This document shows positions 17,472-27,103 of a stretch of DNA of 64,000 bases, piece by piece (positions within the stretch are counted from its first letter, which is position 1; each line of letters starts with the position of its first letter). Made by a program: the position numbers and the translations under genes. Under the pieces are notes generated by a model, which was not told the DNA's origin, searched no databases, and was given only the letters and a program-made list of their open reading frames with translations. Origin of the DNA: Dethiobacter alkaliphilus (GTDB taxonomy: Bacteria > Bacillota > Dethiobacteria > DTU022 > UBA8154); assembly GCA_016841605.1 (NCBI GenBank), contig JAENYV010000002.1:248001-312000 (forward strand), read 5' to 3'.

Positions 17472-19259
17472 TTACTTCTTATCCTTATTAGTGTCCCGCA
17501 ATGCAGAAGAAATATGCAACTCCTTAAGCTGTCCGGGGGAAACCGGGGCCGGAGCGCCGGTCAACAGGCAATTACCTGCGGCTGTCTTAGGAAAAGCAAT
17601 AACATCCCTGATACTTTTCCGATTTGCCATCAGCATAACCAGACGGTCAAGTCCAAAAGCGAGACCACCGTGCGGTGGTGCACCGTATTGAAAAGCACCT
17701 ATCAAAAAACCAAATTTTTCCTCTATTTCATCCTCAGGCAAACCGAGCAGCTTGAATATTTCCTCCTGGATATCCTTGCGGTGAATACGGATACTTCCCC
17801 CTGCCACCTCGACGCCGTTATAAACCAGGTCATAGGCCTGTGAACGCACCTTTAAAGGTTCACTCGCCAGTAAAGCTCGATCTTCTTCCAGGGGAGCCGT
17901 AAAAGGATGATGAACTGAACTGTATCTTTTTTCCTCCTGATCATAAGCAAGCAGCGGAAAATCCACAACCCAGAGAAATTTTTTTTCAGTGGAAGAAAGC
18001 AGGCCTTCACGCCGGGCCAGATGAATCCTCAGCTGTCCCAAAATATCAAGTGTTTTATCATACTCATCCGCAATAAAAAGGAGAAGATCCCCTTCCCGGG
18101 CAGCAAATTTGTCCCTGATCAGGTCTAGCTGCCCCGGGGTAAAGAACTTGGCGATAGGCGTTCTAAAGCCCTCTTCCGTAACGACCATCCAGCCCAAACC
18201 TCCGGCGCCCCATGACTGGACGAGCAAAGTAAGATCATCGATCTCCTTGCGGCTGTAACGTCCGCAATTTGTCGCGTTAATTCCTTTGACGGCACCCCCG
18301 CCCTGAATCGCCTTTTGAAAAACTTTAAACTGGGACTCTGCCGCTATTTCCGAAATATCGACAAGTTCCATAGCAAAACGCGTATCAGGCCTGTCGGAAC
18401 CGAACCTTTCCATAGCCTCCCGGTAAGAGAGAACTTCAAAGGGAATGTCAATATCTAGACCTTGAACCTCAAGGAAAAGATGCTTAACGAGCCTTTCCAC
18501 AATGGACATAATATCTTCCCTGGATAAAAAAGAAAGTTCCATATCAATTTGTGTAAATTCCGGCTGCCGGTCAGCCCTCAAGTCTTCATCGCGAAAACAG
18601 CGGGCAACCTGAAAATACTTCTCCACTCCGGAAACCATCAAAAGTTGTTTAAAGAGCTGCGGCGATTGGGGAAGGGCAAAAAAACTTCCGGGAGAAATAC
18701 GGCTGGGAACCAGGTAATCCCGCGCTCCCTCCGGAGTGCTGCGGGTCAACATCGGCGTTTCAATTTCCCAAAAACCTTCCCCGTCAAGGTACTTCCTTGT
18801 TTCCAAAAGAACTTTATGACGAAACTTCAACATTTCCAACATTTCCGGCCTGCGTAGATCGAGATAGCGATAGCGCAAACGCAAATTTTCATCGGTATCG
18901 ATATCGTTCTCAATGTAAAAAGGAGGCGTAAAAGACGCATTCAAAATTTCCAGGTTTTCTGCAGAAATCTCAATTTCTCCCGTATCCAGTTTCGGATTAA
19001 CACTTTCCTCGGACCTTGGCACTACCGTTCCCTCTACGGCAACAACATACTCCGGGCGTATTTTTTCCACCTGTTCAAAAAAGGACTTATTTTTATCCTG
19101 GTCAAAAACAACCTGAACAATACCCGAACGATCACGCAAATCAAGGAAAATAAGCCCCCCGTGATCTCTGCGGCCTTGAACCCAACCAGCTACGACAACC
19201 TTCTCACCGTTATTTTTTTTAGTTATTATTCCACAATTTTTGTTTCTCTTTAAACTCAT
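17472..19259 (-). CDS. aspS: Aspartyl-tRNA synthetase
   Basis: Class IIb synthetase that charges tRNA-Asp (and perhaps tRNA-Asn if non-discriminating). 595 residues: N-terminal OB-fold anticodon-binding domain (VAGWVQGRRDHGGLIFLDLR), catalytic core with class II motif 1 region (ETPMLTRSTPEGARDY), motif 2 (CFRDEDLRADRQPEFTQID) and motif 3 (GLAFGLDRLVML), with the bacterial GAD insertion in between. ATG at 19259 follows GGGGAG. No T-box pattern is seen in the leader. hisS, often its partner, is not in the window. Confidence 0.96.
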   Translation of the reverse strand: MSLKRNKNCGIITKKNNGEKVVVAGWVQGRRDHGGLIFLDLRDRSGIVQVVFDQDKNKSFFEQVEKIRPEYVVAVEGTVVPRSEESVNPKLDTGEIEISAENLEILNASFTPPFYIENDIDTDENLRLRYRYLDLRRPEMLEMLKFRHKVLLETRKYLDGEGFWEIETPMLTRSTPEGARDYLVPSRISPGSFFALPQSPQLFKQLLMVSGVEKYFQVARCFRDEDLRADRQPEFTQIDMELSFLSREDIMSIVERLVKHLFLEVQGLDIDIPFEVLSYREAMERFGSDRPDTRFAMELVDISEIAAESQFKVFQKAIQGGGAVKGINATNCGRYSRKEIDDLTLLVQSWGAGGLGWMVVTEEGFRTPIAKFFTPGQLDLIRDKFAAREGDLLLFIADEYDKTLDILGQLRIHLARREGLLSSTEKKFLWVVDFPLLAYDQEEKRYSSVHHPFTAPLEEDRALLASEPLKVRSQAYDLVYNGVEVAGGSIRIHRKDIQEEIFKLLGLPEDEIEEKFGFLIGAFQYGAPPHGGLAFGLDRLVMLMANRKSIRDVIAFPKTAAGNCLLTGAPAPVSPGQLKELHISSALRDTNKDKK

Positions 19260-19529
19260 CCGCGTCTCCCCAGCCTTCCGAACTTTATTTCAGGCAGGTT
19301 TTGCTCAAGTTATGCCAAGAGGGCAACCTTTTTCCTGCTTTAATGATTTTAGCCAATGTGGGACCCCTTGTCAACTTTAACCGGCTGTATCTTTTGATAA
19401 GGGTTTAGCTTCGCGAAAAATAGTAATTAGCGATGTCATGGAGATAGTTTGGCGAGCGCTCGGGCAAAGCGCCGGACCGGTGCTCCGGTTTCCTGCCGGC
19501 AAGTCCTGCAGCTCTTCTTAGCCCTTCGC
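19260..19529. other. Gene-free spacer between DUF89 gene and aspS, with short GC-rich inverted repeats
   Basis: About 270 bp. At 19,450-19,515 there is a dense set of short palindromes (GAGCGCTC, CCGGA/TCCGG, GCCGG/CCGGC), resembling in style the larger elements at 34.7-35.4 kb. No ORF with a ribosome site and no T-box antiterminator were seen. Confidence 0.5.
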
Positions 19530-20393
19530 TTAATTTTTCGCTGCAGTGTTACCGTTAAATTTAAAAACATAATCATTTAATGCGACACCAAGCTTTTGGG
19601 CTATCACAGGACATTTAGCCTTCAGCAAAAAGAATATCCCCCTGTCCTGATCCGAAAGTGTTTCATGATTTCCGAGTCCTTTGCTGATAACAATATCCGC
19701 GTTGTGAAATATTTCTGTAAATTCCGTGCTACACTCTTCAAGAACGGCACCGGGTACATTGCAGCCGGTGGAAACGATTTTTGTGCAATTATCCAGTCCC
19801 GAAGCGTAAGCATCTGAAAGAGTTACATCATTGATGATCGGTTCACTTCTGACTGCGTAAATAATTTCAAATTCCTGCAGGTGTTCCGCCAGTATTCTGT
19901 CAAATACTGTTTCCCCCGCATTGTCACCGATAATCAAAATTCTTTTTGCTGCCTTCAAACACTTTTCAAATATTTCCATATCGCAAATGGAAAATTCCCT
20001 TTCCAGTTCTTCTTTGACACAGTTCTCCATATTGACATTATTGTATAAAGCGGAATCAATAATATTTCCTGTACCTGCTGTTTTCAATGCCCAGTAAAGA
20101 CTGTTTCCTTTTTTCTCAAGAAATCTCTTAAGCTGCGGATATAAATCCAGTGCTGCCTTTATATCCCTCTCCTTAATATGCATATAAGGATCTGCAACTC
20201 CTGTATGCTTCTTCACGGCCTGATGCAATACCCTGCACAAATCCGGAGAGCACCTGTATTTTTTATATTCAGAAATTATTTTCAAAGAATCATCCATGAT
20301 CTTTTCATGCACTTCATGCTCTTCAGCTGCCATCCGTGAAGCTTCAACCACCTGTCTCAACATACAGAGGAGACAATCAGGAAATATTTTCAT
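19530..20393 (-). CDS. DUF89 (ARMT1-like) damage-control phosphatase family protein
   Basis: Family members are metal-dependent phosphatases thought to remove damaged phosphometabolites. 287 residues. The N-terminal CLLC pair (residues 8-11) is the mark of the prokaryotic subfamily, and the metal-site motifs GDNAGETVFD and SKGLGNHETL are intact. ATG at 20393 with GAGGAAG upstream. The substrate cannot be told from sequence. It lies 48 bp after dtd on the same strand, but nothing in its neighbours points to its substrate. Confidence 0.85.
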   Translation of the reverse strand: MKIFPDCLLCMLRQVVEASRMAAEEHEVHEKIMDDSLKIISEYKKYRCSPDLCRVLHQAVKKHTGVADPYMHIKERDIKAALDLYPQLKRFLEKKGNSLYWALKTAGTGNIIDSALYNNVNMENCVKEELEREFSICDMEIFEKCLKAAKRILIIGDNAGETVFDRILAEHLQEFEIIYAVRSEPIINDVTLSDAYASGLDNCTKIVSTGCNVPGAVLEECSTEFTEIFHNADIVISKGLGNHETLSDQDRGIFFLLKAKCPVIAQKLGVALNDYVFKFNGNTAAKN

Positions 20394-20441
20394 CGGCTTC
20401 CTCCAACAGTTTTTTTCGCTTTAAGCAAGGGCAAGTTTAGA

Positions 20442-20891
20442 CTAAAAAAGCTTCCTGCTGTCCAGTAATATTGTTACCGGACCGTCGTTTTCCACATGCA
20501 CCTTCATCATGGCCTGAAATATGCCTGTTTCCACCTTTAAACCTTTTTCCCGCAGCATCTTGCAAAGCTGTTCGTAAAGATACTTAGCTTTATCCGGCTT
20601 TGCTGCCCCGAAGAAATTGGGACGACGCCCTTTGCGGCAATCCCCGTAGAGAGTAAACTGGGAAATACACAAAACCTCTCCACCGGTTTCCATGAGGGAA
20701 AGATTCATTTTTCCTTCTTCATCTTCAAATATACGCAGGGTGGAAATTTTTTCAGCAAGATAACGGCAATCTTCTTCTCCGTCTTCTGTTCCGATCCCGG
20801 CAAAGACAACAACCCCGGAGGAGATTTCTCCGACAACTTTTTCGCTAACTTCTACTCTTGACCTTCCTGCCCTCTGCACGACAGCGCGCAC
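20442..20891 (-). CDS. dtd: D-aminoacyl-tRNA deacylase
   Basis: Hydrolyses D-aminoacyl-tRNA and glycyl-tRNA-Ala in the cytoplasm. 149 residues, family length. The two signature motifs are present: SQFTLYGDC (SQFTL with the catalytic-pocket residues) and the cross-subunit NDGPVTI (GP motif) near the C-terminus. GTG at 20891. The relA-dtd order is common in Bacillota. Confidence 0.95.
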   Translation of the reverse strand: MRAVVQRAGRSRVEVSEKVVGEISSGVVVFAGIGTEDGEEDCRYLAEKISTLRIFEDEEGKMNLSLMETGGEVLCISQFTLYGDCRKGRRPNFFGAAKPDKAKYLYEQLCKMLREKGLKVETGIFQAMMKVHVENDGPVTILLDSRKLF

Positions 20892-20980
20892 CGGACCACC
20901 ACCTTTTTACTGCAAGTATAGTATCTTTTTGGGCCTGAACCCTTAAACTTCAAAGCGATCCAACAGAACCGTCCCCGCGG

Positions 20981-23143
20981 TCAGGAGGTTGGCCTTGAAC
21001 GGCGCCTGACGGAATAAACATCTTTTACCCGTCTGATTTTATTCATAATATGCTCCAGCTGTTCCAGGTCTTTAACAACAAAAGTAAGGTTGATGACAAC
21101 CATTTTATCCCTGGTTGTCCGGCCGTTAACCGCTGTAATATTAATCTTGCTTTCACTGACCGCATAGATTACTTCCGTGAGGAGATTGGGACGTTCCAGA
21201 GCAATAACTTCGATCTCTACGGGAAAAGAAAGGTCTCCCGTTACTTCCCACCGGACATCTAAAAATCTCTCTTTCGGATTCCTGGCCACATTGGGACAAT
21301 CGGCGCGGTGGATAGATACTCCCCTTCCCCGGGTTATAAAACCTATAATCTCGTCTCCCGGCAGAGGATTACAGCATTTCGAAAAGCGAATGAGAAGATT
21401 ATCAATCCCCTGAACCCGGACACCCCGTGAAGCCCGGGAGGCTTCCTTCCAGGGTTTAATCTCCACAGGGGGAAGTTTCTTCTCCTCGCCGAATTTCTTG
21501 CCGTATTCATCCCTTAATTTTGTAATAATCTGTTGGGATGATACTCCGCCATATCCCACCGCGGCATAGACATCCTCTGCGGAAAGAAGATTATATTTCC
21601 TGCCCACCTCTTCCAAGAGGGGATCTTTGAGGAAAAGGTGGGGTTCTAGCTGAAGCTTGCGAATCTCCCTTTCCATAACCTCCTTGCCCTTGGAGATATT
21701 CTCTTCCCGCCGTTCGCGCTTAAACCAGTTCCTGATTTTACTTTTTGCCTGGGAGCTTTTGACGATCTTCAACCAGTCGCGGCTGGGGGTCCCCTGCTTG
21801 CTGGTAATTATTTCTAATATATCCCCTGTCTTCAACTGATATTCCAGAGGAACAATCCGACCGTTTACCTTCGCTCCCACACAGCGGTTTCCGATATCAG
21901 TATGGATCCTGTAGGCAAAATCCAGGGGAACGGATCCCCTCGGCAGATCAATTACATCCCCTCTGGGGGTAAAAACAAAAACCTCATCGGAAAAAAGATC
22001 AATCTTCAGATGTTCCATGAACTCATGAGCATCTTTCAGATCCTGCTGCCATTCGAGCAGTTGTCGCAACCAGGAAAGCTTTTCCTCAAATTCCGTGTTG
22101 TCCTTAACCTTTTCTTTATATCTCCAGTGAGCGGCAATCCCGTATTCTGCTGTGCGGTGCATCTCCCATGTGCGAATTTGCACCTCAAGAAGTTCATTCT
22201 CAGCACATACGACGGTTGTATGCAGCGATTGATACATATTCGGTTTGGGCATGGCGATATAATCATTGAATTGACCGGGGATAGGACGCCATAGGGTATG
22301 AACAACCCCCAAAGCAGCATAGCAGTCTCTCACATTATCGATAATAATTCGCACTGCCGTCAGGTCGTAAATTTCGGTAAAATCCTTTCCCTGTTCTTTC
22401 ATTTTATAGTAAATACTGTAAATATGCTTGGGGCGCCCACTGATATCGGCCTTTAAGCCTGTTTCATTTAATTTTTCCTGGAGGAGAGCAATAACCTGAT
22501 TAATAAATTCCTCCCGTTCCTTTCTTTTTTTCGCCAGTTTGTCCACCAAAAAATAATAGCCCTCAGGATTTAAATAACGGAAAGCTAAATCTTCCAGTTC
22601 CCACTTAATTTTATAAATTCCCAGACGGTGAGCCAGGGGAGCATAGATATCCAGTGTCTCCCTGGCGATTTCCACTTGTTTCAGGTTGTTGAGAAAACGA
22701 AGCGTACGCATATTGTGGGTTCTGTCGGCCAATTTAACAAGAATTACTCTGATATCTCTGGCCATGGCCACAAACATTTTCCGCCATGTTTCAGCCTGGT
22801 GCTCTTCTTTGGAGCGAAATTCCATGCGGCTCAACTTGGTTACACCATCAACCAGGGAGGCGGCTTCTTCCCCGAATTCCTGCTCAATTTCTTCATAAGT
22901 TACAGGAGTATCTTCCAGGACATCGTGCAGAAGCCCGGTGATGATCGTAACAAGATCCAGCTCTAATTCGGAGAGAATAATGGCGACCCCCAGGGGGTGA
23001 GTAATAAAAGAATCACCGGAAACCCTCTTCTGCCCCGCATGAGCTTTCAGAGCAAACTGATAGGCTTTACGGATAAACGCCCAATCTTCTTTTTTATTGT
23101 TATAGCTGGTGAAATGCCTCTTTAATTGCTGAAGGCTCATCAT
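20981..23143 (-). CDS. relA: Bifunctional (p)ppGpp synthetase/hydrolase RelA/SpoT
   Basis: Makes and breaks the stringent-response alarmone. 720 residues: HD hydrolase domain (THPLGVA, LLHDVLEDT, DRTHNMRTL), synthetase domain (YDLTAVRIII and GQFNDYIAMPKPNMYQSLHT), TGS domain (VFTPRGDVIDLPRGSVPLDFAY), a zinc-finger/CC region (FSKCCNPLPGD) and a C-terminal ACT domain. Intact HD and synthetase motifs suggest both activities, the rule for the single long RSH of Bacillota. Its ATG overlaps the recJ stop (ATGA). Confidence 0.95.
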   Translation of the reverse strand: MMSLQQLKRHFTSYNNKKEDWAFIRKAYQFALKAHAGQKRVSGDSFITHPLGVAIILSELELDLVTIITGLLHDVLEDTPVTYEEIEQEFGEEAASLVDGVTKLSRMEFRSKEEHQAETWRKMFVAMARDIRVILVKLADRTHNMRTLRFLNNLKQVEIARETLDIYAPLAHRLGIYKIKWELEDLAFRYLNPEGYYFLVDKLAKKRKEREEFINQVIALLQEKLNETGLKADISGRPKHIYSIYYKMKEQGKDFTEIYDLTAVRIIIDNVRDCYAALGVVHTLWRPIPGQFNDYIAMPKPNMYQSLHTTVVCAENELLEVQIRTWEMHRTAEYGIAAHWRYKEKVKDNTEFEEKLSWLRQLLEWQQDLKDAHEFMEHLKIDLFSDEVFVFTPRGDVIDLPRGSVPLDFAYRIHTDIGNRCVGAKVNGRIVPLEYQLKTGDILEIITSKQGTPSRDWLKIVKSSQAKSKIRNWFKRERREENISKGKEVMEREIRKLQLEPHLFLKDPLLEEVGRKYNLLSAEDVYAAVGYGGVSSQQIITKLRDEYGKKFGEEKKLPPVEIKPWKEASRASRGVRVQGIDNLLIRFSKCCNPLPGDEIIGFITRGRGVSIHRADCPNVARNPKERFLDVRWEVTGDLSFPVEIEVIALERPNLLTEVIYAVSESKINITAVNGRTTRDKMVVINLTFVVKDLEQLEHIMNKIRRVKDVYSVRRRSRPTS

Positions 23144-25629
23144 TCTCTTCCTTTATCTGTTAAATCTTTTAAATAATATAATATTTTTTCTCCTGGTGAA
23201 TCCAGAAAAAATTGCTGCCAGGTCAAAGTTTGTTCCCATTTTTCCTTCTCCCCACGATAAGAACCGGTTAGGGACAGGTTCTTTAAGAGAGAACAGTAAT
23301 CAGCTACTGTTTCCGCGGGGAAATAAATGATCTCTTTTTCCAGACGCAAATAAGCAGCCTCCTGAAAAATTTCCAGACTTTTTTCCAGCAGTGGACCGGT
23401 CACCGCAAAGGGAAGCAACTCCCTCAGTTTGCCGGAAGCGCGTTTTCTCGAGATACTCTCCCCGCAGGCCAGTTCCTGGAGAGATATGTAAACCTGCTCA
23501 AGGGAGGCAAAAGAAGGAACCGTTGCCCGCAGAAGTTTTAAATTCTCCTGAAAATCATTGGGGCCGTAAAGGAGATAAACCGACAATCTACGGTTTTCCT
23601 GAAGATTTTTTATGATATGTCGGCACAACCCTGCCACTCTTTCCCCCGCAAGAGGCAGATCGTAGAGAACCAGGTTATAAAAATGTTCGGACTCATTTTG
23701 CCGGGAGAAACGTCCCTGATGGGAAAAAGCGATCCCCCCGTGGCGGGAAAAACTCTTTTCGAGCTCCTGAAGGCGTCCGATAGTATTTACAAAAACCATT
23801 ACTCTTTCGCCGCTGTTGAGGAGCTGTCTTAAGAACCGTCTCTTTTCCTGCACTCCTCGACGGTCAACAACCGCGATATCCTTTTCCTGGTGCTCATCGC
23901 TGTAGAAAAGGGTATGAACCTCCAATTGAAGATGATCGTCTCCTCTCCACCTGTCAAAAGAAACAGAAAAGAGTATATTTATTTTACGAAATAGCTGACA
24001 CAATGGTAAATTATTTTTACCATTAAAGCTGATAGCCCTGAAGGAAAAGTTATTTACCTGCATCCCCAACTGCAGGTGACGCCCCCCTTGCCCCACTTCC
24101 CTGACCCTGACCAGGGACCAATTTTCCCCGGCAAAAATCGGCCTGGGATTCCCCTGGCCAAACGGCTCCAAAGCCTCAAGACATTCAGCAAGCCGGGGGG
24201 TAATCATCTCCGCTTCCAGAACGAGCTCAACAGGGACCTTCTGTACCGGCTCTTCCTCCTGAAAATAATCCCGGGCCAGACTATTTAATTTCTTCGCCAG
24301 AACAGTCATCTCTTCTTCTTTTAGTTTCAAACCGCATGCTTGCCGGTGCCCTCCGTACTCCAGCAGCAAAGAGCTGCACTTTTTTAAAGCACCGGTTAAA
24401 TCAAAATCACCGAAGCTTCTTCCTGAACCTTTTCCCGTACCCCCTTCCAGAGCAAGCAATATGACAGGAAGATGGTATTTTTCCGTCATGCGGCCGGCTA
24501 CAATACCCAATACTCCGGGGTTCCATCCTTCACGGCCCAGAAGCAATAATCTTTTCTTCTCTTGTAACTCCGCCTCATCAACCAGATTGCATGCTTCGGT
24601 GAATATTTCCATTTCGATCTCCCGGCGCCTGGTATTTGCCTGCTGCAGCTCTTCCGCAATTTTTTGCGCGGCCTCAGGGTCCTTTTCCAGCAAGAGATGT
24701 AAAGAAGGCTGCGCATCACCCAGACGGCCGGGAGCATTCAGCCGCGGGGCAAGGATAAATGCAATTTGCCCTGCACTGATCTGCTCACTGCGCAGACCGG
24801 CAACCCGGCAAAGGGCTTGTAAACCCGGCCGGAGGTTTTCATTCATTTTTTGCAATCCACAGGAGACCAAAATCCGGTTTTCACCCAGAAGGGGGACAAC
24901 ATCAGCCACAGTTCCAAGAGCAACGAGATCCAGGTATTCTTCAATTTTATTTTCCCGGCCCGGAGCTGCTTTGCGGAGAAGCGCCTCCCCCAGCTTATAA
25001 GCAATCCCCACACCGCAAAGGGATTTAAAGGGGTAAGAACAATCAATTCTCAGGGGATTAATAACCGCGCCGGCAGCCGGGATAACATCTTGCGGCTGGT
25101 GGTGATCCGTTACAATAATATCCATTTCCATCTGCCGCGCATATAATACTTCTTCCAGGGAAGTAATGCCGCAATCAACGGTAATAACCAGGGAAACTCC
25201 CTGATGATGAAGACTTTGCAGAGCTGCCCGGTTCAAACCGTATCCTTCGGTAAAACGGCTGGGAAGATAGTAGGTAACATCCCCACCTAAATCCTGAAGT
25301 AAAGAAACCAAGAGGGCTGTTGCGGTTATTCCGTCCGCATCATAATCACCGTAAACAGCAATTTTTTTGGCATCTTCAAGTACCTGGTAAATAAGATTGA
25401 CTGCCAGGTTCATATCCTTCATGCAAAAAGGGGAATAAAGCCGTGAAAGAGCAGGTTTTAAAAACACTTCTCCCTCTTCAACGGTGTTAATTCCCCTGTT
25501 TATCAAGATCTGGGCTATTGGCTCCGGGATATCAAGCCTTTGGGCCAGGAAAGCTCTTTTATCGCTATCCTGAGGATACAAGCTCCATTCCTTTTGACTG
25601 TCTTTCCTTCTTCGCTGCATTCTTTTCAA
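23140..25629 (-). CDS. recJ: Single-stranded-DNA-specific exonuclease RecJ
   Basis: 5'-3' exonuclease of recombination and repair. DHH-family motifs in order: YGDYDADGITA (about residue 95), TVDCGIT, VTDHHQP, CGVGIAYKL, and the DHHA1 motif GGHRQACGLKL. The OB-like domain follows. At 829 residues it is longer than the E. coli enzyme (577); the extra about 230 C-terminal residues, starting near the YSDEHQEKDIAVVDRRG stretch, resemble the additional C-terminal domain found in RecJ of many Bacillota. Start TTG at 25629 overlaps the preceding stop (TTGA); ATG at 25620 is an alternative. Confidence 0.93.
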   Translation of the reverse strand: MKRMQRRRKDSQKEWSLYPQDSDKRAFLAQRLDIPEPIAQILINRGINTVEEGEVFLKPALSRLYSPFCMKDMNLAVNLIYQVLEDAKKIAVYGDYDADGITATALLVSLLQDLGGDVTYYLPSRFTEGYGLNRAALQSLHHQGVSLVITVDCGITSLEEVLYARQMEMDIIVTDHHQPQDVIPAAGAVINPLRIDCSYPFKSLCGVGIAYKLGEALLRKAAPGRENKIEEYLDLVALGTVADVVPLLGENRILVSCGLQKMNENLRPGLQALCRVAGLRSEQISAGQIAFILAPRLNAPGRLGDAQPSLHLLLEKDPEAAQKIAEELQQANTRRREIEMEIFTEACNLVDEAELQEKKRLLLLGREGWNPGVLGIVAGRMTEKYHLPVILLALEGGTGKGSGRSFGDFDLTGALKKCSSLLLEYGGHRQACGLKLKEEEMTVLAKKLNSLARDYFQEEEPVQKVPVELVLEAEMITPRLAECLEALEPFGQGNPRPIFAGENWSLVRVREVGQGGRHLQLGMQVNNFSFRAISFNGKNNLPLCQLFRKINILFSVSFDRWRGDDHLQLEVHTLFYSDEHQEKDIAVVDRRGVQEKRRFLRQLLNSGERVMVFVNTIGRLQELEKSFSRHGGIAFSHQGRFSRQNESEHFYNLVLYDLPLAGERVAGLCRHIIKNLQENRRLSVYLLYGPNDFQENLKLLRATVPSFASLEQVYISLQELACGESISRKRASGKLRELLPFAVTGPLLEKSLEIFQEAAYLRLEKEIIYFPAETVADYCSLLKNLSLTGSYRGEKEKWEQTLTWQQFFLDSPGEKILYYLKDLTDKGRE

Positions 25630-26051
25630 GTTTGATCTTTCCGTTCTCCGGCTTCTATATTATTCTCCAGGATTTCCTCGTCATATAAAGAAGGTTCTTC
25701 CCGTAATTCCCCGGAATCATCCCCATCCCCATCGACATAAAATTGCCGGAATTGCTCTGCCTTAACCTGAAAAAAATCCCGTTCTTTTTCCAGTTCACGT
25801 ACCCTTTCTTCCAGAATTTTAATATCGTTGCGCAAACCGCGAAGCCGGAGCGAGGCTTTAATTTGGCGGACAATACTGAAAAGAAACATGGCAAAAGCTC
25901 CGGAAACAGCCGCACAAAGAATAACAACGATCGCAGAAACTTCCGCTTTTCCATAAAGATAATTAATAAATATCGTCTGGCTGTTGGCCAGGGCAAATAC
26001 GGCAATGATTATACTAAAAATAAGGGCGGCAATTACACTAAACTGGCTCAC
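25626..26051 (-). CDS. LapA-like (DUF1049) membrane protein
   Basis: 141 residues with two membrane segments (SVIAALIFSIIIAVFALAN and VVILCAAVSGAFAMFLFSIV) joined by a short loop with the family's FIN/Y pattern (TIFINYLYGKAEV), then a cytoplasmic coiled coil (ILEERVRELEKERDFF) and an acidic tail. LapA-type proteins in E. coli act in lipopolysaccharide assembly control, but this organism shows no LPS genes here, so the role is unknown. GTG at 26051. Its stop overlaps the recJ start. Confidence 0.7.
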   Translation of the reverse strand: MSQFSVIAALIFSIIIAVFALANSQTIFINYLYGKAEVSAIVVILCAAVSGAFAMFLFSIVRQIKASLRLRGLRNDIKILEERVRELEKERDFFQVKAEQFRQFYVDGDGDDSGELREEPSLYDEEILENNIEAGERKDQT

Positions 26052-26175
26052 CTTATTCCCCCTCTCCCTTTAAAAACAATACACCCACCGTCTAATTGCA
26101 CATTTCTACATGAAAGAAGATATTTCCTTCTTTTTCTGCACCAATGTTTCCCTCCGGGAGGTAATTTTCGAGTTT

Positions 26176-27099
26176 TTAAGCGGGGGCTTTTTCTCCCTTT
26201 AATCCTTTCTTGCGCCAGGAAACCCACAGAGGACTGGCAATAAAAATGGAAGAATAAGTTCCACTGACAATACCGATCAAGAGGGCCAGAGCAAAGACCT
26301 TCAGATCCATCCCGCCCACAAAATAATTGAAGGCAATAAAAAGTGAGGTCAAAACAAGTAAGGTCGTAAAAGAAGTACCTATTGTTCTGGTTAAATTCTC
26401 ATTAATACTATCGTCGACTACCTCTTCAATCGTCCTTTGCCGTCTGAATTTAAGATTCTCCCTGATACGGTCAAAAATGACAATTGTATCGTTAATGGAA
26501 TAACCGATAATGGTTAACACAGCTGCAATGAAGGGGCTGTTAATCTCAATCTTGAAAATAGAAAAAATGGCGACAATGATAAAGGCATCATGTAACAGAG
26601 CCAGAATTGCTGCCAGGGAAAATTTAAATTCAAAGCGCAGGGTAATATATACGATCATCCCCACAGCAGCCAGAAGCAACGCCAGGAAGGCCTCCCTGGT
26701 CAGTTCCTTACCGATAACCGCTCCCACATTATCTATCCGTAAAACATCTTCCGCTGTCATCTCCGGCCATTTTTCCATAAAGGAGCCAAGGATCTCCCGA
26801 CGAGTGGGTTCACTCAGGTGGGGAGCTTTAATAACAACCTCGTTCCCGCTCGAATGGCTATCATGACCGACTCTCTGCAAAGGTACTCCGTCCAGGTCAT
26901 AGGGAGCAAGGACCTCCCTCACATCCTCCATCTGAAACCCTTCTTCCAACCGCAGTTGCAGAATAGTTCCCCCGGTGAAATCGATACCCAGGTTCAGACC
27001 ATTAATAAAAAGGGAAACAATTCCAGCCACAATAATTAGAAGTGAAATGGCAAAAGTATAACGACGGTACTGCAAAAACGAAAAATTAAACCTGGTCAA
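26176..27099 (-). CDS. secF: Protein translocase subunit SecF
   Basis: With SecD it uses the proton motive force to drive late steps of Sec export. 307 residues with six membrane segments: TM1 in RYTFAISLLIIVAG, the GIDFTGGT motif, a periplasmic P1 domain, then TM2-6 with the conserved GYSINDTIVIFDRIRE and the ending TYSSIFIASPL. Start TTG at 27099, four bases past the secD stop; no better start was seen. Confidence 0.95.
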   Translation of the reverse strand: MTRFNFSFLQYRRYTFAISLLIIVAGIVSLFINGLNLGIDFTGGTILQLRLEEGFQMEDVREVLAPYDLDGVPLQRVGHDSHSSGNEVVIKAPHLSEPTRREILGSFMEKWPEMTAEDVLRIDNVGAVIGKELTREAFLALLLAAVGMIVYITLRFEFKFSLAAILALLHDAFIIVAIFSIFKIEINSPFIAAVLTIIGYSINDTIVIFDRIRENLKFRRQRTIEEVVDDSINENLTRTIGTSFTTLLVLTSLFIAFNYFVGGMDLKVFALALLIGIVSGTYSSIFIASPLWVSWRKKGLKGEKAPA

Positions 27100-27103
27100 T
27101 ACA

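Noticed and set aside
19260-19529. T-box leader for aspS
   Set aside because: No T-box antiterminator sequence was seen on the minus strand and no specifier stem could be drawn.
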